17,489 bases of DNA from NCBI GenBank assembly GCA_016209805.1, contig JACQVJ010000208.1, positions 1 to 17,489 of the forward strand. Reading direction: 5' to 3'. The translations under genes and the position numbers were made by a program. Shown here in pieces: positions 1 to 7,465 of this stretch. Source of the stretch: Ignavibacteriota bacterium. Its GTDB lineage: Bacteria > Bacteroidota > Ignavibacteria > UBA10030 > UBA6906. The stretch's first letter is position 1, and each line of letters opens with the position of its first letter. Below the pieces are notes generated by a model. That model was not told the DNA's origin and ran no database searches. It saw only the letters and a program-made list of their open reading frames with translations.

Positions 1-719
1 CAGGTGAATTCGGAGTTGAAGCCCTTGATGCGCTCGTAATTGAACTGCTCGGGAGATTTTTCCGCTTCGCCTGTAAGATCGGGACCAACCGTACCACCCC
101 GACCATTGATTACATGACATGCCCGACATCCCTTTTCATGGACAAGTTGCTTTGCACGATTGATGTAGTTTGCGCCTTTCGTTTCTTTATCATACCGATG
201 GCACGAGTTACAATTGATCTGCATGAGAGATTTCTTGTCACTCAGCACGTAGAAATCTCCAAGCTCCTTGCCGAGCATCGGTTCCTCCCAATGTTCGATG
301 AGCCCGTGGGCCCCAACCATGTCAATCGCGTATCCCTGGCCGCCGTGACAGGTTGTGCATCCAAACTTGTCGATCGGGTGCTTTTCGAGGATCTCCCGGG
401 GATGTGTGCGATACGGTTCGGGCGCGTTTTCCAGCCCCTTCCATTCAACTCCTTGGTGGCAGGTGATACAGCGATCGGCTTTCTCCAATTCCTTCACATA
501 TACCTGCTGGAGACCGACCTGGACGGCCGTTGCACGTTCGGGACCGAGCTTCTCCTCCACGATATCAATAAACTCGGATTGATATGCCTTCCACTCTGGT
601 GTGAGATAGTCATACGAAATTAAGCCCATCAACACGAACATCCCAATGCCAAGTATAGCCAGGAGAAGGCGATCTGTGTTCACGAACCCAAGCTTGTTTT
701 TCTTTCTATTCTCATCCAT
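1..719 (-). CDS. membrane-anchored multiheme cytochrome c (C-terminus beyond the window)
   Basis: The reading frame is open from an ATG at 719 to the left edge: 239 residues with no stop, so the 3' end is missing. Residues about 15-36 form one hydrophobic segment with no clear cleavage site, which fits a signal anchor that leaves the rest in the periplasm. Four haem c attachment motifs are visible: CITCH (84-88), CTTCH (121-125), CNSCH (170-174) and CRACH (198-202). The last sits in a class I cytochrome c context, with a G-rich stretch and GPDLTG after it; its Met ligand would lie outside the window. The start lies 35 bases past the cytochrome b stop, so this is the fourth gene of the flavoprotein-Rieske-cytochrome b operon. 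It is probably the electron acceptor of that complex (inferred from context). An in-frame ATG at 722 is an equally possible start. The exact subfamily is not recognised. Confidence 0.85.
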   Translation of the reverse strand, partial: MDENRKKNKLGFVNTDRLLLAILGIGMFVLMGLISYDYLTPEWKAYQSEFIDIVEEKLGPERATAVQVGLQQVYVKELEKADRCITCHQGVEWKGLENAPEPYRTHPREILEKHPIDKFGCTTCHGGQGYAIDMVGAHGLIEHWEEPMLGKELGDFYVLSDKKSLMQINCNSCHRYDKETKGANYINRAKQLVHEKGCRACHVINGRGGTVGPDLTGEAEKSPEQFNYERIKGFNSEFT

Positions 720-754
720 CATTGATGACCTATTCAGTGAATGAACCTGCCGAT

Positions 755-2080
755 TCAAAACTTAACGGGAATCTCAGGCCATGTTTCCCACGGCCAGTAG
801 AAATTCCAGTACGGCCCACGCAGGAAGGTTCCAATGATTGTGAACACCACAATGAAAAGGCAAATTGCAATGAACACTCGATTCTGAACCTTCCGCTCTT
901 CAGGAAACCACACACCTACAGAGTTGATGCTCGACTTGTCCCGGTACGGCCACCATATGGCAAGCAGGACGAGCAATCCGGGGAGAAGAACGCCACCAAT
1001 CAGCGCTCCATTAATTGTGAAGGAACCGAGTTTAATAGTCGTAACGGTTACGATCTCTTGCAGCCAAAGGAAATACCACGGGGCCTTTGCCGGATTGGGA
1101 GTGACAGCCGGATTGGCCGGTGCCTCCAACGGGGCGCGGAAAACGACCGAGAGAATAACTACAACCACAAACGTTGCAAGGGTGACAATCAAGAGACGCC
1201 TTGTCAAATGAGGCGAGCTGGGAATGGTGTTCTTTTCTTCATCAACCATCGTGTTCTGTACGTGTACCGTGGTGCCATTCGTGATGCCAAGGAGGGAATA
1301 CGTTTTGCTCTGTATCGGAATCGTTGTCTCGGCCTTTTGAGATAAGACTTCATGATCAACGATTGCAAGGCCCCCATCCTTCCTTACTCTCCACATGTGC
1401 CAGGAGAACAATAACACCACAATCATGGGTAAGAAAAACACGTGAAGAACATAAAAACGAATAAGAGCATTCTGGTCGATCTCGTTTCCGCCGAGGAGGA
1501 AGAAACGCAACCACTTTCCTACAATTGGTGCTGCACTGGCAATGTTCGTCCCGACCGTGATAGCCCAATACGCCAGCTGGTCCCAGGGAAGCAAGTATCC
1601 GGTAAATGAGAGGAGAAGAGTTGAAAGAAGCAGGGCAATACCGATGATCCAATTCAAGGGGCGATGCGTGTCGACTGCGCTGCCGTTCTTGAACGCGCCG
1701 GTAACAAACACCCTTACCATATGCAAGAACACAACAGCGACCATCAAATGAGCAGCAATCCGGTGAGCGGCGCGGAGAAACCACCCAAACGATACAACGA
1801 ATTCAATATCCTTCACCGATCCATACGCTCGCTCGACGGAAGGAACGTACAAAAACATCAGGACGACACCAGTAATCACTAAGATCATGAACAGAACGAA
1901 TGAAATCGTCCCGAGATAGAACGAGTAGTTCCAGGAGAGACTGCCCAGCGTAATCTTGTTCGGAAACCAGTGCAGGAGAATGTTCTTTACTATTGCATCA
2001 CCAGCTTCCTTCTCGCTTCGTGGATTCCACATGTTGGTGAGCCTGCGATATGATTTCACGGCTGCATCTACAATCGCCAT
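755..2080 (-). CDS. cytochrome b of a Rieske/cytochrome b complex (b6 and subunit IV fused)
   Basis: Membrane quinol-oxidising subunit of a bc-type complex, 441 residues. Residues 1-235 resemble cytochrome b6: His106/His120 are 14 apart and His213/His228 are 15 apart, the b6-type spacing for the two b haems. LLPWDQ (163-168) is typical of the family. A loop of about 55 residues joins this to a subunit IV-like half containing PWYFLWLQE (334-342), where the Qo motif PEWY of other cytochromes b is altered to A-P-W-Y. More helices follow, ending with RGPYWNFYWPWE near the C-terminus. No Cys is present in the N-terminal part, so a covalent haem ci as in cytochrome b6f is unlikely. AAGGAG lies seven bases before the ATG and supports the start. 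It sits 63 bases downstream of the Rieske gene. Confidence 0.95.
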   Translation of the reverse strand: MAIVDAAVKSYRRLTNMWNPRSEKEAGDAIVKNILLHWFPNKITLGSLSWNYSFYLGTISFVLFMILVITGVVLMFLYVPSVERAYGSVKDIEFVVSFGWFLRAAHRIAAHLMVAVVFLHMVRVFVTGAFKNGSAVDTHRPLNWIIGIALLLSTLLLSFTGYLLPWDQLAYWAITVGTNIASAAPIVGKWLRFFLLGGNEIDQNALIRFYVLHVFFLPMIVVLLFSWHMWRVRKDGGLAIVDHEVLSQKAETTIPIQSKTYSLLGITNGTTVHVQNTMVDEEKNTIPSSPHLTRRLLIVTLATFVVVVILSVVFRAPLEAPANPAVTPNPAKAPWYFLWLQEIVTVTTIKLGSFTINGALIGGVLLPGLLVLLAIWWPYRDKSSINSVGVWFPEERKVQNRVFIAICLFIVVFTIIGTFLRGPYWNFYWPWETWPEIPVKF

Positions 2081-2143
2081 TGATTACTCCTTTTCAAATG
2101 CTATCGGAATCCTCACTCCGAACGCCTCCTGATACAAAAAAAC

Positions 2144-2695
2144 TTATACAGTGAGTCGGAAGTTCTTTTCAACTTCTTCAGTCATGTTCACGACCAATTG
2201 ACCATCCACAGGCGAGAGTTCCAGCTTGTGCCATCGCAGAGGAGTTGGAGCGGGACCTGCGTAGTTCGTTCCATCACTATAAAATTTCGAGCCATGGCAC
2301 GGACAGTGAAACTCAGACGAAACCTCTTTCTCCACGCCGTCAATTTCTACTCGCTTTGGTTGATTGAGCTTTGTTTGTTTCACGGTGCATCCAAGGTGTG
2401 TGCAAGCGCCTGAGATTGCATAAAACGATTTTCCTTCTTTGAACACATACAGTCTCTTGTCTACCAGAAAGGTCATGCCTTCAGCAAGATTCGAAGGGAG
2501 ACCGATCTTGAATCGCATAGGAGGTTCATAGAGAATGTTCGGAACAAGAGATCGGAACGATTGGTAGCTGAAGCCCACGAATCCTGCAATCATTCCGCCG
2601 AAGCCCATCGTCTGCAGGAACGATCGCCTGCTTCTGCTCTGATCCATTCCATCCTTCCTCTCCTTTGTCGACGTTGTTTTCCTGAGTAGTCCCAT
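2144..2695 (-). CDS. Rieske [2Fe-2S] protein of the bc-type complex
   Basis: High-potential iron-sulfur subunit that takes the first electron from quinol and passes it to cytochrome c. The two Rieske boxes are complete: C98-T-H100-L-G-C103 and C131-P-C133-H134-G-S, giving two Cys and two His ligands plus the disulfide pair C103/C133. GPAPTPL (147-153) is the usual Pro loop. The N-terminus has a twin-arginine signal, S-R-R-S-F-L (22-27), followed by a hydrophobic anchor, so Tat export and membrane retention are expected. The length of 183 residues is normal. An internal ATG at 2647 (residue 17) is preceded by the purine-rich AGGAAGG and could be the true start; it would still keep the Tat motif. 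The gene lies 22 bases after the flavoprotein gene and 63 before cytochrome b. Confidence 0.95.
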   Translation of the reverse strand: MGLLRKTTSTKERKDGMDQSRSRRSFLQTMGFGGMIAGFVGFSYQSFRSLVPNILYEPPMRFKIGLPSNLAEGMTFLVDKRLYVFKEGKSFYAISGACTHLGCTVKQTKLNQPKRVEIDGVEKEVSSEFHCPCHGSKFYSDGTNYAGPAPTPLRWHKLELSPVDGQLVVNMTEEVEKNFRLTV

Positions 2696-2717
2696 GTTGT
2701 AAGTGTCCTAATGCTGT

Positions 2718-4619
2718 TTACACTGCCTCACGTTGTTCATAGTAAAACACTTCCATCGTCATCGCGTCGGTCGGACAGCGGATGGCACATAGTCCGCATC
2801 GGATGCATTTGTCGTCATCCTTCAACATTGCCGACGCAGGCTGGGACGGATCAACGTTGTAATGATCGATCAGTTTCGCCTTTGTGGTCTCATCAATATC
2901 CAACTCAGTCAGTGGAACGAGTTGCAGGCAGTACTCCGGGCATATATCCACACACCGATTGCACATCACACACTTCTCGGCGTCGTAAATGGTCTGAATA
3001 TGGCAAGCAAGGCATCGTTCTGCCTGACGTAGCGCTTGTTCCTCCGAATATCCGGTTTCAACTTCAGAGATACCCGTGCGTCGGTTCAGTTCTATCGTTG
3101 GCGGCGATTCCCGCGGAAGTTGTTCATAAGCCTCAGGCCGTGTGAACCGGTACGTAGGTATCTTCTCGACTGAGAGGTTGTAGTACGTCTCGGCTTTCTT
3201 TTTCTTCAAGTATTCATCGATTGAGAGGGCAGCCCGTTTTCCGTTGGCCACAGCGTCAATGATGTTTCGTGGACCGAACGCGACATCACCTCCCGCAAAG
3301 ATCCCCCGCGCACTCGTTGCAAGCGTCTCTTTATCAACTCGCACAAGATTGGCAGCGGTGAGTGCTATACCATCTTTCGGCTTGATGAATGAAAGGTCTG
3401 TTTGCTGTCCGATCGCGACTATGACAGAATCGGCTTCGAACATTTCAGCTACGGCCGGGTCGTATTGAGGGTTGAATCGACCATCGTCATCATACGTTCG
3501 CTTAACTCCGATGAACTCAACCCCTTTCAGTTTTCCATTTTCATCAACGAAGCGCTTCGGTCCTCGTTGCGGATGAAAAATGATCCCTTCCTTCCTTGCC
3601 TCGTCAAACTCCTCGTGCCCCTGAGCGGTACGAAGCACGGGCATTTCCTCAAAAGATTCGAGGCTTGCAATGTGTACTTCTTCTGCTCCGCCTCTCATTG
3701 CCGATCGTGCAGCATCAACCGCTGAGTGAAGATCCGATTGATCCTGCTCCGCGCCGCCCCGAAGTGCCGTTCGAGCGGCGTCGAATGCAACGAAACCTCC
3801 GCCAATAACAAGTACCTTCCTGCCAAGATCGAGCCTGTAGCCCTTGTTGACGTTCAACAAATAGTCGATCGCCCTGATTACGCCGTCAAGGTTACTTCCT
3901 TCAATATTCAGGTCACGACCCTTTTGTGTCCCGACCGAGAGAAACACTGACTCGAATCCCTGAGCCTTCAGCTCGGAAATACCGAATTTGTTATTCAGTG
4001 GAGAATTGAATCGAATCTCAACGCCGAGGAACTTGATCTTCTCGATCTCTTTGTCAATGAGACTCCTTGAGAGACGATATTCCGGGATACCATGGCGCAA
4101 CATGCCGCCGGCAAATCCGAATGCTTCGAACACCGTGACGCGGTAACCCATGAGTGCAAGATCGTGTGCGCACGATAACCCGGCGGGCCCGGACCCAATG
4201 ACGGCAACTTTCCTGCCCTTGGCGACATTCTCTCGCGCAGAAACCTGTAGCGGAAGGTGCCATGGCCATTTGTTCCCGCGTTCATCTTCTCCATCGAAGA
4301 GACTGTTCTGTGTGTCGGGATCGAGGGACTCAGCGCCATACTTTTCCGTTACAAACCGTTTGAGCGCGCGTATGCTCACAGGAGCATCGATCTTCCCCCT
4401 GCGACACCAGTCTTCACACGGTGCTGCGCACACGCGACCACAAACGCTTGCAAAGGGATTGGGCGAACGGGCTGTGAGATACGCCTCTTCATACTCCTGT
4501 TCGGCAATCAACTGAACATAACGGCCAGCGTCGGTGTGGATGGGACACCCTATTTGACACGGGACGAGGTTCTTCCAGAACTCAATGTCGGGTATTGTGA
4601 CCCGGTATTTCTCAGACAT
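2718..4619 (-). CDS. Fe-S/FAD NAD(P)H oxidoreductase, GltD type, first gene of the bc-complex operon
   Basis: A 633-residue flavoprotein. Residues 1-90 are the Cys-rich N-terminal Fe-S domain of glutamate synthase small subunit relatives (C21, C25, C60, C64, C68, C72). The FAD dinucleotide fold follows with GSGPAG (142-147), then RHGIPEYRL, then a second nucleotide-binding fold with GGGFVA (273-278), then GDVAFGP (444-450). The C-terminus carries a bacterial ferredoxin domain with two 4Fe-4S motifs (C550, C553, C556, C560 and C605, C608, C611, C615), plus CLACH at 536-540. Residues 280-313 contain an internal repeat unusual for the family (see findings). Being first in an operon with Rieske, cytochrome b and cytochrome c, it probably exchanges electrons between NAD(P)H, ferredoxin and the quinone or cytochrome pool; this is inference. 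It is unlikely to be a true glutamate synthase subunit, since no gltB lies nearby. No clear ribosome binding site precedes the ATG. Confidence 0.9.
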   Translation of the reverse strand: MSEKYRVTIPDIEFWKNLVPCQIGCPIHTDAGRYVQLIAEQEYEEAYLTARSPNPFASVCGRVCAAPCEDWCRRGKIDAPVSIRALKRFVTEKYGAESLDPDTQNSLFDGEDERGNKWPWHLPLQVSARENVAKGRKVAVIGSGPAGLSCAHDLALMGYRVTVFEAFGFAGGMLRHGIPEYRLSRSLIDKEIEKIKFLGVEIRFNSPLNNKFGISELKAQGFESVFLSVGTQKGRDLNIEGSNLDGVIRAIDYLLNVNKGYRLDLGRKVLVIGGGFVAFDAARTALRGGAEQDQSDLHSAVDAARSAMRGGAEEVHIASLESFEEMPVLRTAQGHEEFDEARKEGIIFHPQRGPKRFVDENGKLKGVEFIGVKRTYDDDGRFNPQYDPAVAEMFEADSVIVAIGQQTDLSFIKPKDGIALTAANLVRVDKETLATSARGIFAGGDVAFGPRNIIDAVANGKRAALSIDEYLKKKKAETYYNLSVEKIPTYRFTRPEAYEQLPRESPPTIELNRRTGISEVETGYSEEQALRQAERCLACHIQTIYDAEKCVMCNRCVDICPEYCLQLVPLTELDIDETTKAKLIDHYNVDPSQPASAMLKDDDKCIRCGLCAIRCPTDAMTMEVFYYEQREAV

Positions 4620-4662
4620 GACTTTAGACGCGATGTGAACCCTCCCGCAACTATAGTGCCAT

Positions 4663-4686
4663 ACATCAGACTATTCTATCTGATTA
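4663..4686 (-). promoter_or_regulatory. predicted Rrf2 operator upstream of the flavoprotein/bc-complex operon
   Basis: The site reads ACATCAGA, then CTATTCTA, then TCTGATTA on the plus strand. It matches the palindrome in front of the Rrf2 gene at 19 of 24 positions, including 17 of 18 in the core TCAGACTATTYTATCTGA. It lies 44-67 bases before the flavoprotein ATG and overlaps the predicted -10. Assignment to the Rrf2 protein rests on the shared site in front of the regulator's own gene. Confidence 0.65.
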
Positions 4687-4688
4687 TA
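4683..4688 (-). promoter_or_regulatory. predicted -10 box (TATAAT) of the flavoprotein/bc operon
   Basis: On the minus strand these bases read TATAAT, a perfect sigma70-type -10. No convincing -35 lies 16-18 bases upstream, so the promoter may be weak or need an activator. It overlaps the outer half of the predicted operator, as at the Rrf2 gene. The expected transcription start near 4676 gives a leader of about 57 bases. Confidence 0.45.
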
Positions 4689-4736
4689 TGCTGTACTTTC
4701 CTTAGAGATCCCTGTTTATCATTCTCCTACTCCTGC

Positions 4737-4772
4737 AAAAAAAATCAAGACTCAGTTCTCAGATCTGGGAAC
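4737..4772 (-). terminator. possible terminator after the methyltransferase gene
   Basis: On the minus strand a near-palindrome (4755-4772, GTTC..GAAC arms with one mismatch) is followed about ten bases later by eight T residues (4737-4744). It lies 25 bases past the methyltransferase stop. The stem is short and the gap before the T run is long, so this is a weak call. Confidence 0.3.
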
Positions 4773-4796
4773 GGCCAACTCCATTTGACCTGCGAT

Positions 4797-5579
4797 TTAC
4801 TTAGCCTTCGTTGCCAGAACAACCAAATCTCTGGATGTGTCGGAATGGAATTCCTCCATTGAAATCCCACCGAAGAACTTCACTCCATTGAAACCTGCTT
4901 GACGGAGAAGCTGAACGAAATCGTCCTTCAGAATCGGGCGAAGCATCACGCTCATCAGTTTATGCTCCAGAACTCCGTTAATACTCTGCACCTTCAAAAT
5001 CTGGAAATTGATTCTCTCCTCCAGGTACTCATAATAACGAACGAAGGTGATCCCATTGCTTTCCTTGATGCTCTGAATCCGTTCCCTCGAATTCATGATC
5101 CGATCATAGTTCAGGTTTTGCACAAACAGGACACCTCCGGGTTTCAGGACAGAAGCGAATGACCTCAACGATGCAAGCAGTTCCTCGCTCGAAAGAAGAT
5201 GAGCCAGCGAGTTCCCCATCGAGAAGACCGCATCGTAGTTTGTACTGACGTTGTTCGGGATGTGCTGGAATGTGGATTTCACAATGCCGACATCAACGTC
5301 CATCTCTTTCGCATGGCGCGCAACAGCCGACAGCATTTCATTCGAAACATCAACAGCGGTGACGTGAACACCAAGTTGGGAGAGCAACAACGAGTGAAAT
5401 CCAGTTCCACACCCTGCATCGAGTGCCGTCCCGATCCCGTATCTCTCCACAAGCAGACGGAAGAACGGGCGTTCATGAACAAAACGCTTCGTGAAGCCGG
5501 TCATGGCATCGTAATCCGGCGCGAGAGAGTCGTAGAAATCAGATACTGTTGCAGTCGATTCCTCAGTCATGAGGTCCAT
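4797..5579 (-). CDS. class I SAM-dependent methyltransferase, substrate unknown
   Basis: 260 residues with a Rossmann-type methyltransferase fold. Motif I is DAGCGTG (54-60), the acidic residue ending strand 2 is Asp77 in VDVS, and NSLAHLLS and GGVLFVQN fit the later motifs of the Methyltransf_11/25 group. No membrane segment is seen. The family methylates many small molecules and the sequence does not reveal the substrate. The gene overlaps the 3' end of the polyferredoxin gene by 17 bases, so the two are almost certainly co-transcribed and probably translationally coupled. GGGGAGG lies nine bases before the ATG at 5579; an in-frame ATG at 5570 is also possible. Confidence 0.85.
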   Translation of the reverse strand: MDLMTEESTATVSDFYDSLAPDYDAMTGFTKRFVHERPFFRLLVERYGIGTALDAGCGTGFHSLLLSQLGVHVTAVDVSNEMLSAVARHAKEMDVDVGIVKSTFQHIPNNVSTNYDAVFSMGNSLAHLLSSEELLASLRSFASVLKPGGVLFVQNLNYDRIMNSRERIQSIKESNGITFVRYYEYLEERINFQILKVQSINGVLEHKLMSVMLRPILKDDFVQLLRQAGFNGVKFFGGISMEEFHSDTSRDLVVLATKAK

Positions 5580-6813
5580 ACTCGGGAACCTCCCCTCTAA
5601 AATGTTGATAGACCGGAGAATTCAGTTGCTGGAACCGCCTCAGGTATTCTTCTCTGGAGATGGAGTTTTGCCAGTACCCCGTGAGCACGGCCAGACCTGT
5701 TACAACAACGAACACTCCTCCGACCAAAATCCCCAGGAACCGATTTTGTACCGGCCGTGACTTGATGCCGGCGCGCATTTCCAGAGTGTTCTTCACCGGA
5801 CAGGCCTGAACACACAACATACAGCTCATGCACTCATCGCTCCACACCCGATCCGCCTTGTGCACTTTTATGTTTGCTGGACATGCCTGCGTGCACAACT
5901 CGCAATCGATGCAGCTGGATTCTGTCCGAGTGATCTTCAAAGGACTGAGCCAGCCGACGATGCCGAGAAGGGCGCCGTACGGACAGAGGAACCGACACCA
6001 GAAGTTCTTGATCACGACGGAGAGAAGCATCAGAATAAGGATCGTCCAGAGAGCGAACGACGAAATCTCAGCAAAGAAGAGAAACATCTTGATGTCCGCA
6101 ACTTTGTTGTATGGACTATAGATGAACTGAGCCAGTGCCTCCTTATCCATTTGCCAGATCGAATAAATAAAAAAGAAGAGGAGCAAATACTTTAACGAGC
6201 GTAGAGGATAGTCCAGCCAGCGGGGCAAGGCCAGGTTTCTCTTAAAAAGCTTCTGGCCAACCATCCACAACGACTCGCTGAGCGTACCCACCGGGCATAA
6301 CCAACTGCAAAATGATTTTTTCAGAGCAATGCTCACAGCAACAATGGCAAGAAGGATAAACAGCGAAGCCGGATGGATCGAATTGACAATTCCGGTCTGA
6401 ACCCAATACTTGAAGCTGATTAAGGCGCTGATGGGTAGGAATCCTTCCACGCCGGGTGGACGGGAGTAGAAGGCTTCTGTTCCGCCGGAAAGTCCCCACC
6501 TCATGAAGAGGTAGAATTCAATGCCGATCCAGATGCACAGTAAAACGAACGCTGCCTGGATGGTCGACCGTTGGAATTGCGAATCCTCCCTAAGGCGCCA
6601 GACAAAACGCTTGTACCAACGCTGCTCATGATCGAAATTCGGTTTTCGCCGTCTAAGCTCAGGAGGAATTTTTTTCAGGCCCGGCCTCCGACGAGCGTCG
6701 GGTCTCGAATGCTTAGTGAACAGGTCTTGACGGATCAGTCCAACATCCGGGAGTTCCTGCGGGATCGCAACGTCGACAGTCTCAAGATTTGTATCCGGTG
6801 CTTCAGTCGCCAT
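5563..6813 (-). CDS. membrane polyferredoxin, NapH/NosR/CcoG-like 4Fe-4S protein
   Basis: A 416-residue inner-membrane electron-transfer protein. The first 80 residues are charged and probably cytoplasmic. About five hydrophobic segments follow (near 84-104, 147-164, 206-220, 243-268 and 359-380). Two CxxxCP motifs at membrane boundaries, C169-S-W-L-C173-P and C273-R-F-L-C277-P, are the hallmark of the NapH/NosR/CcoG group. Two 4Fe-4S motifs follow: C301, C304, C307, C311 and C328, C331, C334, C338. Relatives move electrons from quinol or flavoproteins to periplasmic partners (NosR, NapH) or act in copper handling (CcoG). No nos, nap or cco gene is nearby, so the partner is unknown. It starts 30 bases after hemerythrin and overlaps the methyltransferase gene. 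No strong ribosome binding site is seen. Confidence 0.88.
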   Translation of the reverse strand: MATEAPDTNLETVDVAIPQELPDVGLIRQDLFTKHSRPDARRRPGLKKIPPELRRRKPNFDHEQRWYKRFVWRLREDSQFQRSTIQAAFVLLCIWIGIEFYLFMRWGLSGGTEAFYSRPPGVEGFLPISALISFKYWVQTGIVNSIHPASLFILLAIVAVSIALKKSFCSWLCPVGTLSESLWMVGQKLFKRNLALPRWLDYPLRSLKYLLLFFFIYSIWQMDKEALAQFIYSPYNKVADIKMFLFFAEISSFALWTILILMLLSVVIKNFWCRFLCPYGALLGIVGWLSPLKITRTESSCIDCELCTQACPANIKVHKADRVWSDECMSCMLCVQACPVKNTLEMRAGIKSRPVQNRFLGILVGGVFVVVTGLAVLTGYWQNSISREEYLRRFQQLNSPVYQHFRGEVPEYGPHD

Positions 6814-6843
6814 GGTTTTTCAACGGTTCGGATCGCGGATGAC

Positions 6844-7398
6844 TCATGACAGATACACGGTTTTCAGCTTTCGAAGCAGCACATGGAATTGCTCATGTTT
6901 CCCTTCGCCGATTTCTTCCACTTCAATTCGTTGGAAGTTCTTCATCAACTCACTCTGGACTTGTTCGCTCAGCCGTTGATCCGCAAGAGGAAAGAGAACC
7001 CCGTTCTCCTTCTCAATGTGCATCCTCAAAAGATTGATATATCCCCGCGCATTCGACATAAGGCCCAATGTTGCATCCTTGTTCCCGCTCTTGTAGGCTT
7101 CGATACTTTGGCCAAGTCCCCGAATGTATTTGCGCCCAAGGTCGTGTTCTGTGAGCATCACGCCGATCGGTCCATGCTCTCTTGGTACCCCGCTCTGTTC
7201 AAGTGCTGGGAAAAGGAAACTCTCTTCCTTCTTATGATGACATGCATCAGCAAACTCCTTCAAGAAACCGACCATTGCTTCAAAATCCTCGGGATCAACC
7301 TGTGTTCCTGAGTCGAGCTTGTTGCATGCCGCGTCAAGAATATCCAGCATGGTCAGGATGGCTGAGTGTTCTTGCATCAGTTGTTCTATTGCCCGCAT
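6844..7398 (-). CDS. hemerythrin-like HHE domain protein
   Basis: 184 residues, mostly helical, soluble. The di-iron ligand pattern of the hemerythrin HHE family is visible: H11 in QEHS, H54/H55 with E58/E59 in HHKKEE, H85 in TEHD, and H127 with E131 in MHIEKE. It lacks the N-terminal ScdA domain of YtfE/RIC-type iron-sulfur repair proteins, so it is a single-domain relative. Such proteins bind O2 or NO or handle iron, and many are controlled by NO-sensing Rrf2 regulators. Here the gene lies 67 bases downstream of an Rrf2 gene, with a candidate operator in the gap, followed by the polyferredoxin gene after 30 bases. AAAGGGG precedes the ATG by eight bases and supports the start. The exact role (NO, O2 or iron) cannot be decided from sequence. 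Confidence 0.9.
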   Translation of the reverse strand: MRAIEQLMQEHSAILTMLDILDAACNKLDSGTQVDPEDFEAMVGFLKEFADACHHKKEESFLFPALEQSGVPREHGPIGVMLTEHDLGRKYIRGLGQSIEAYKSGNKDATLGLMSNARGYINLLRMHIEKENGVLFPLADQRLSEQVQSELMKNFQRIEVEEIGEGKHEQFHVLLRKLKTVYLS

Positions 7399-7427
7399 TT
7401 GTTTGGCCCCTTTCGGTTCATTGCTGT

Positions 7428-7451
7428 ATTTCAGATTGATTACTCCGATTA
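7428..7451 (-). promoter_or_regulatory. weaker candidate Rrf2 operator upstream of hemerythrin
   Basis: The site reads ATTTCAGA, then TTGATTAC, then TCCGATTA on the plus strand. The half-sites have the same 8-base spacing as the two stronger sites, and the right half matches the site at 4663-4686 at 7 of 8 positions. The spacer is not conserved. It lies 30-53 bases before the hemerythrin ATG, where a promoter would be expected. Confidence 0.4.
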
Positions 7452-7465
7452 CGATTCAAAAAAAA

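Noticed and set aside
722..1345. Plus-strand reading frame of 207 codons
   Set aside because: It is antisense to cytochrome b, low in complexity and without any known motif.
2718..4619. Naming the flavoprotein gltD (glutamate synthase small subunit)
   Set aside because: The C-terminal two-cluster ferredoxin domain and the operon with Rieske and cytochrome b argue against a glutamate synthase role, and no large subunit is nearby.
6844..7398. Calling hemerythrin a YtfE/RIC iron-sulfur repair protein
   Set aside because: The N-terminal ScdA-type domain of that family is missing and only the HHE domain is present.
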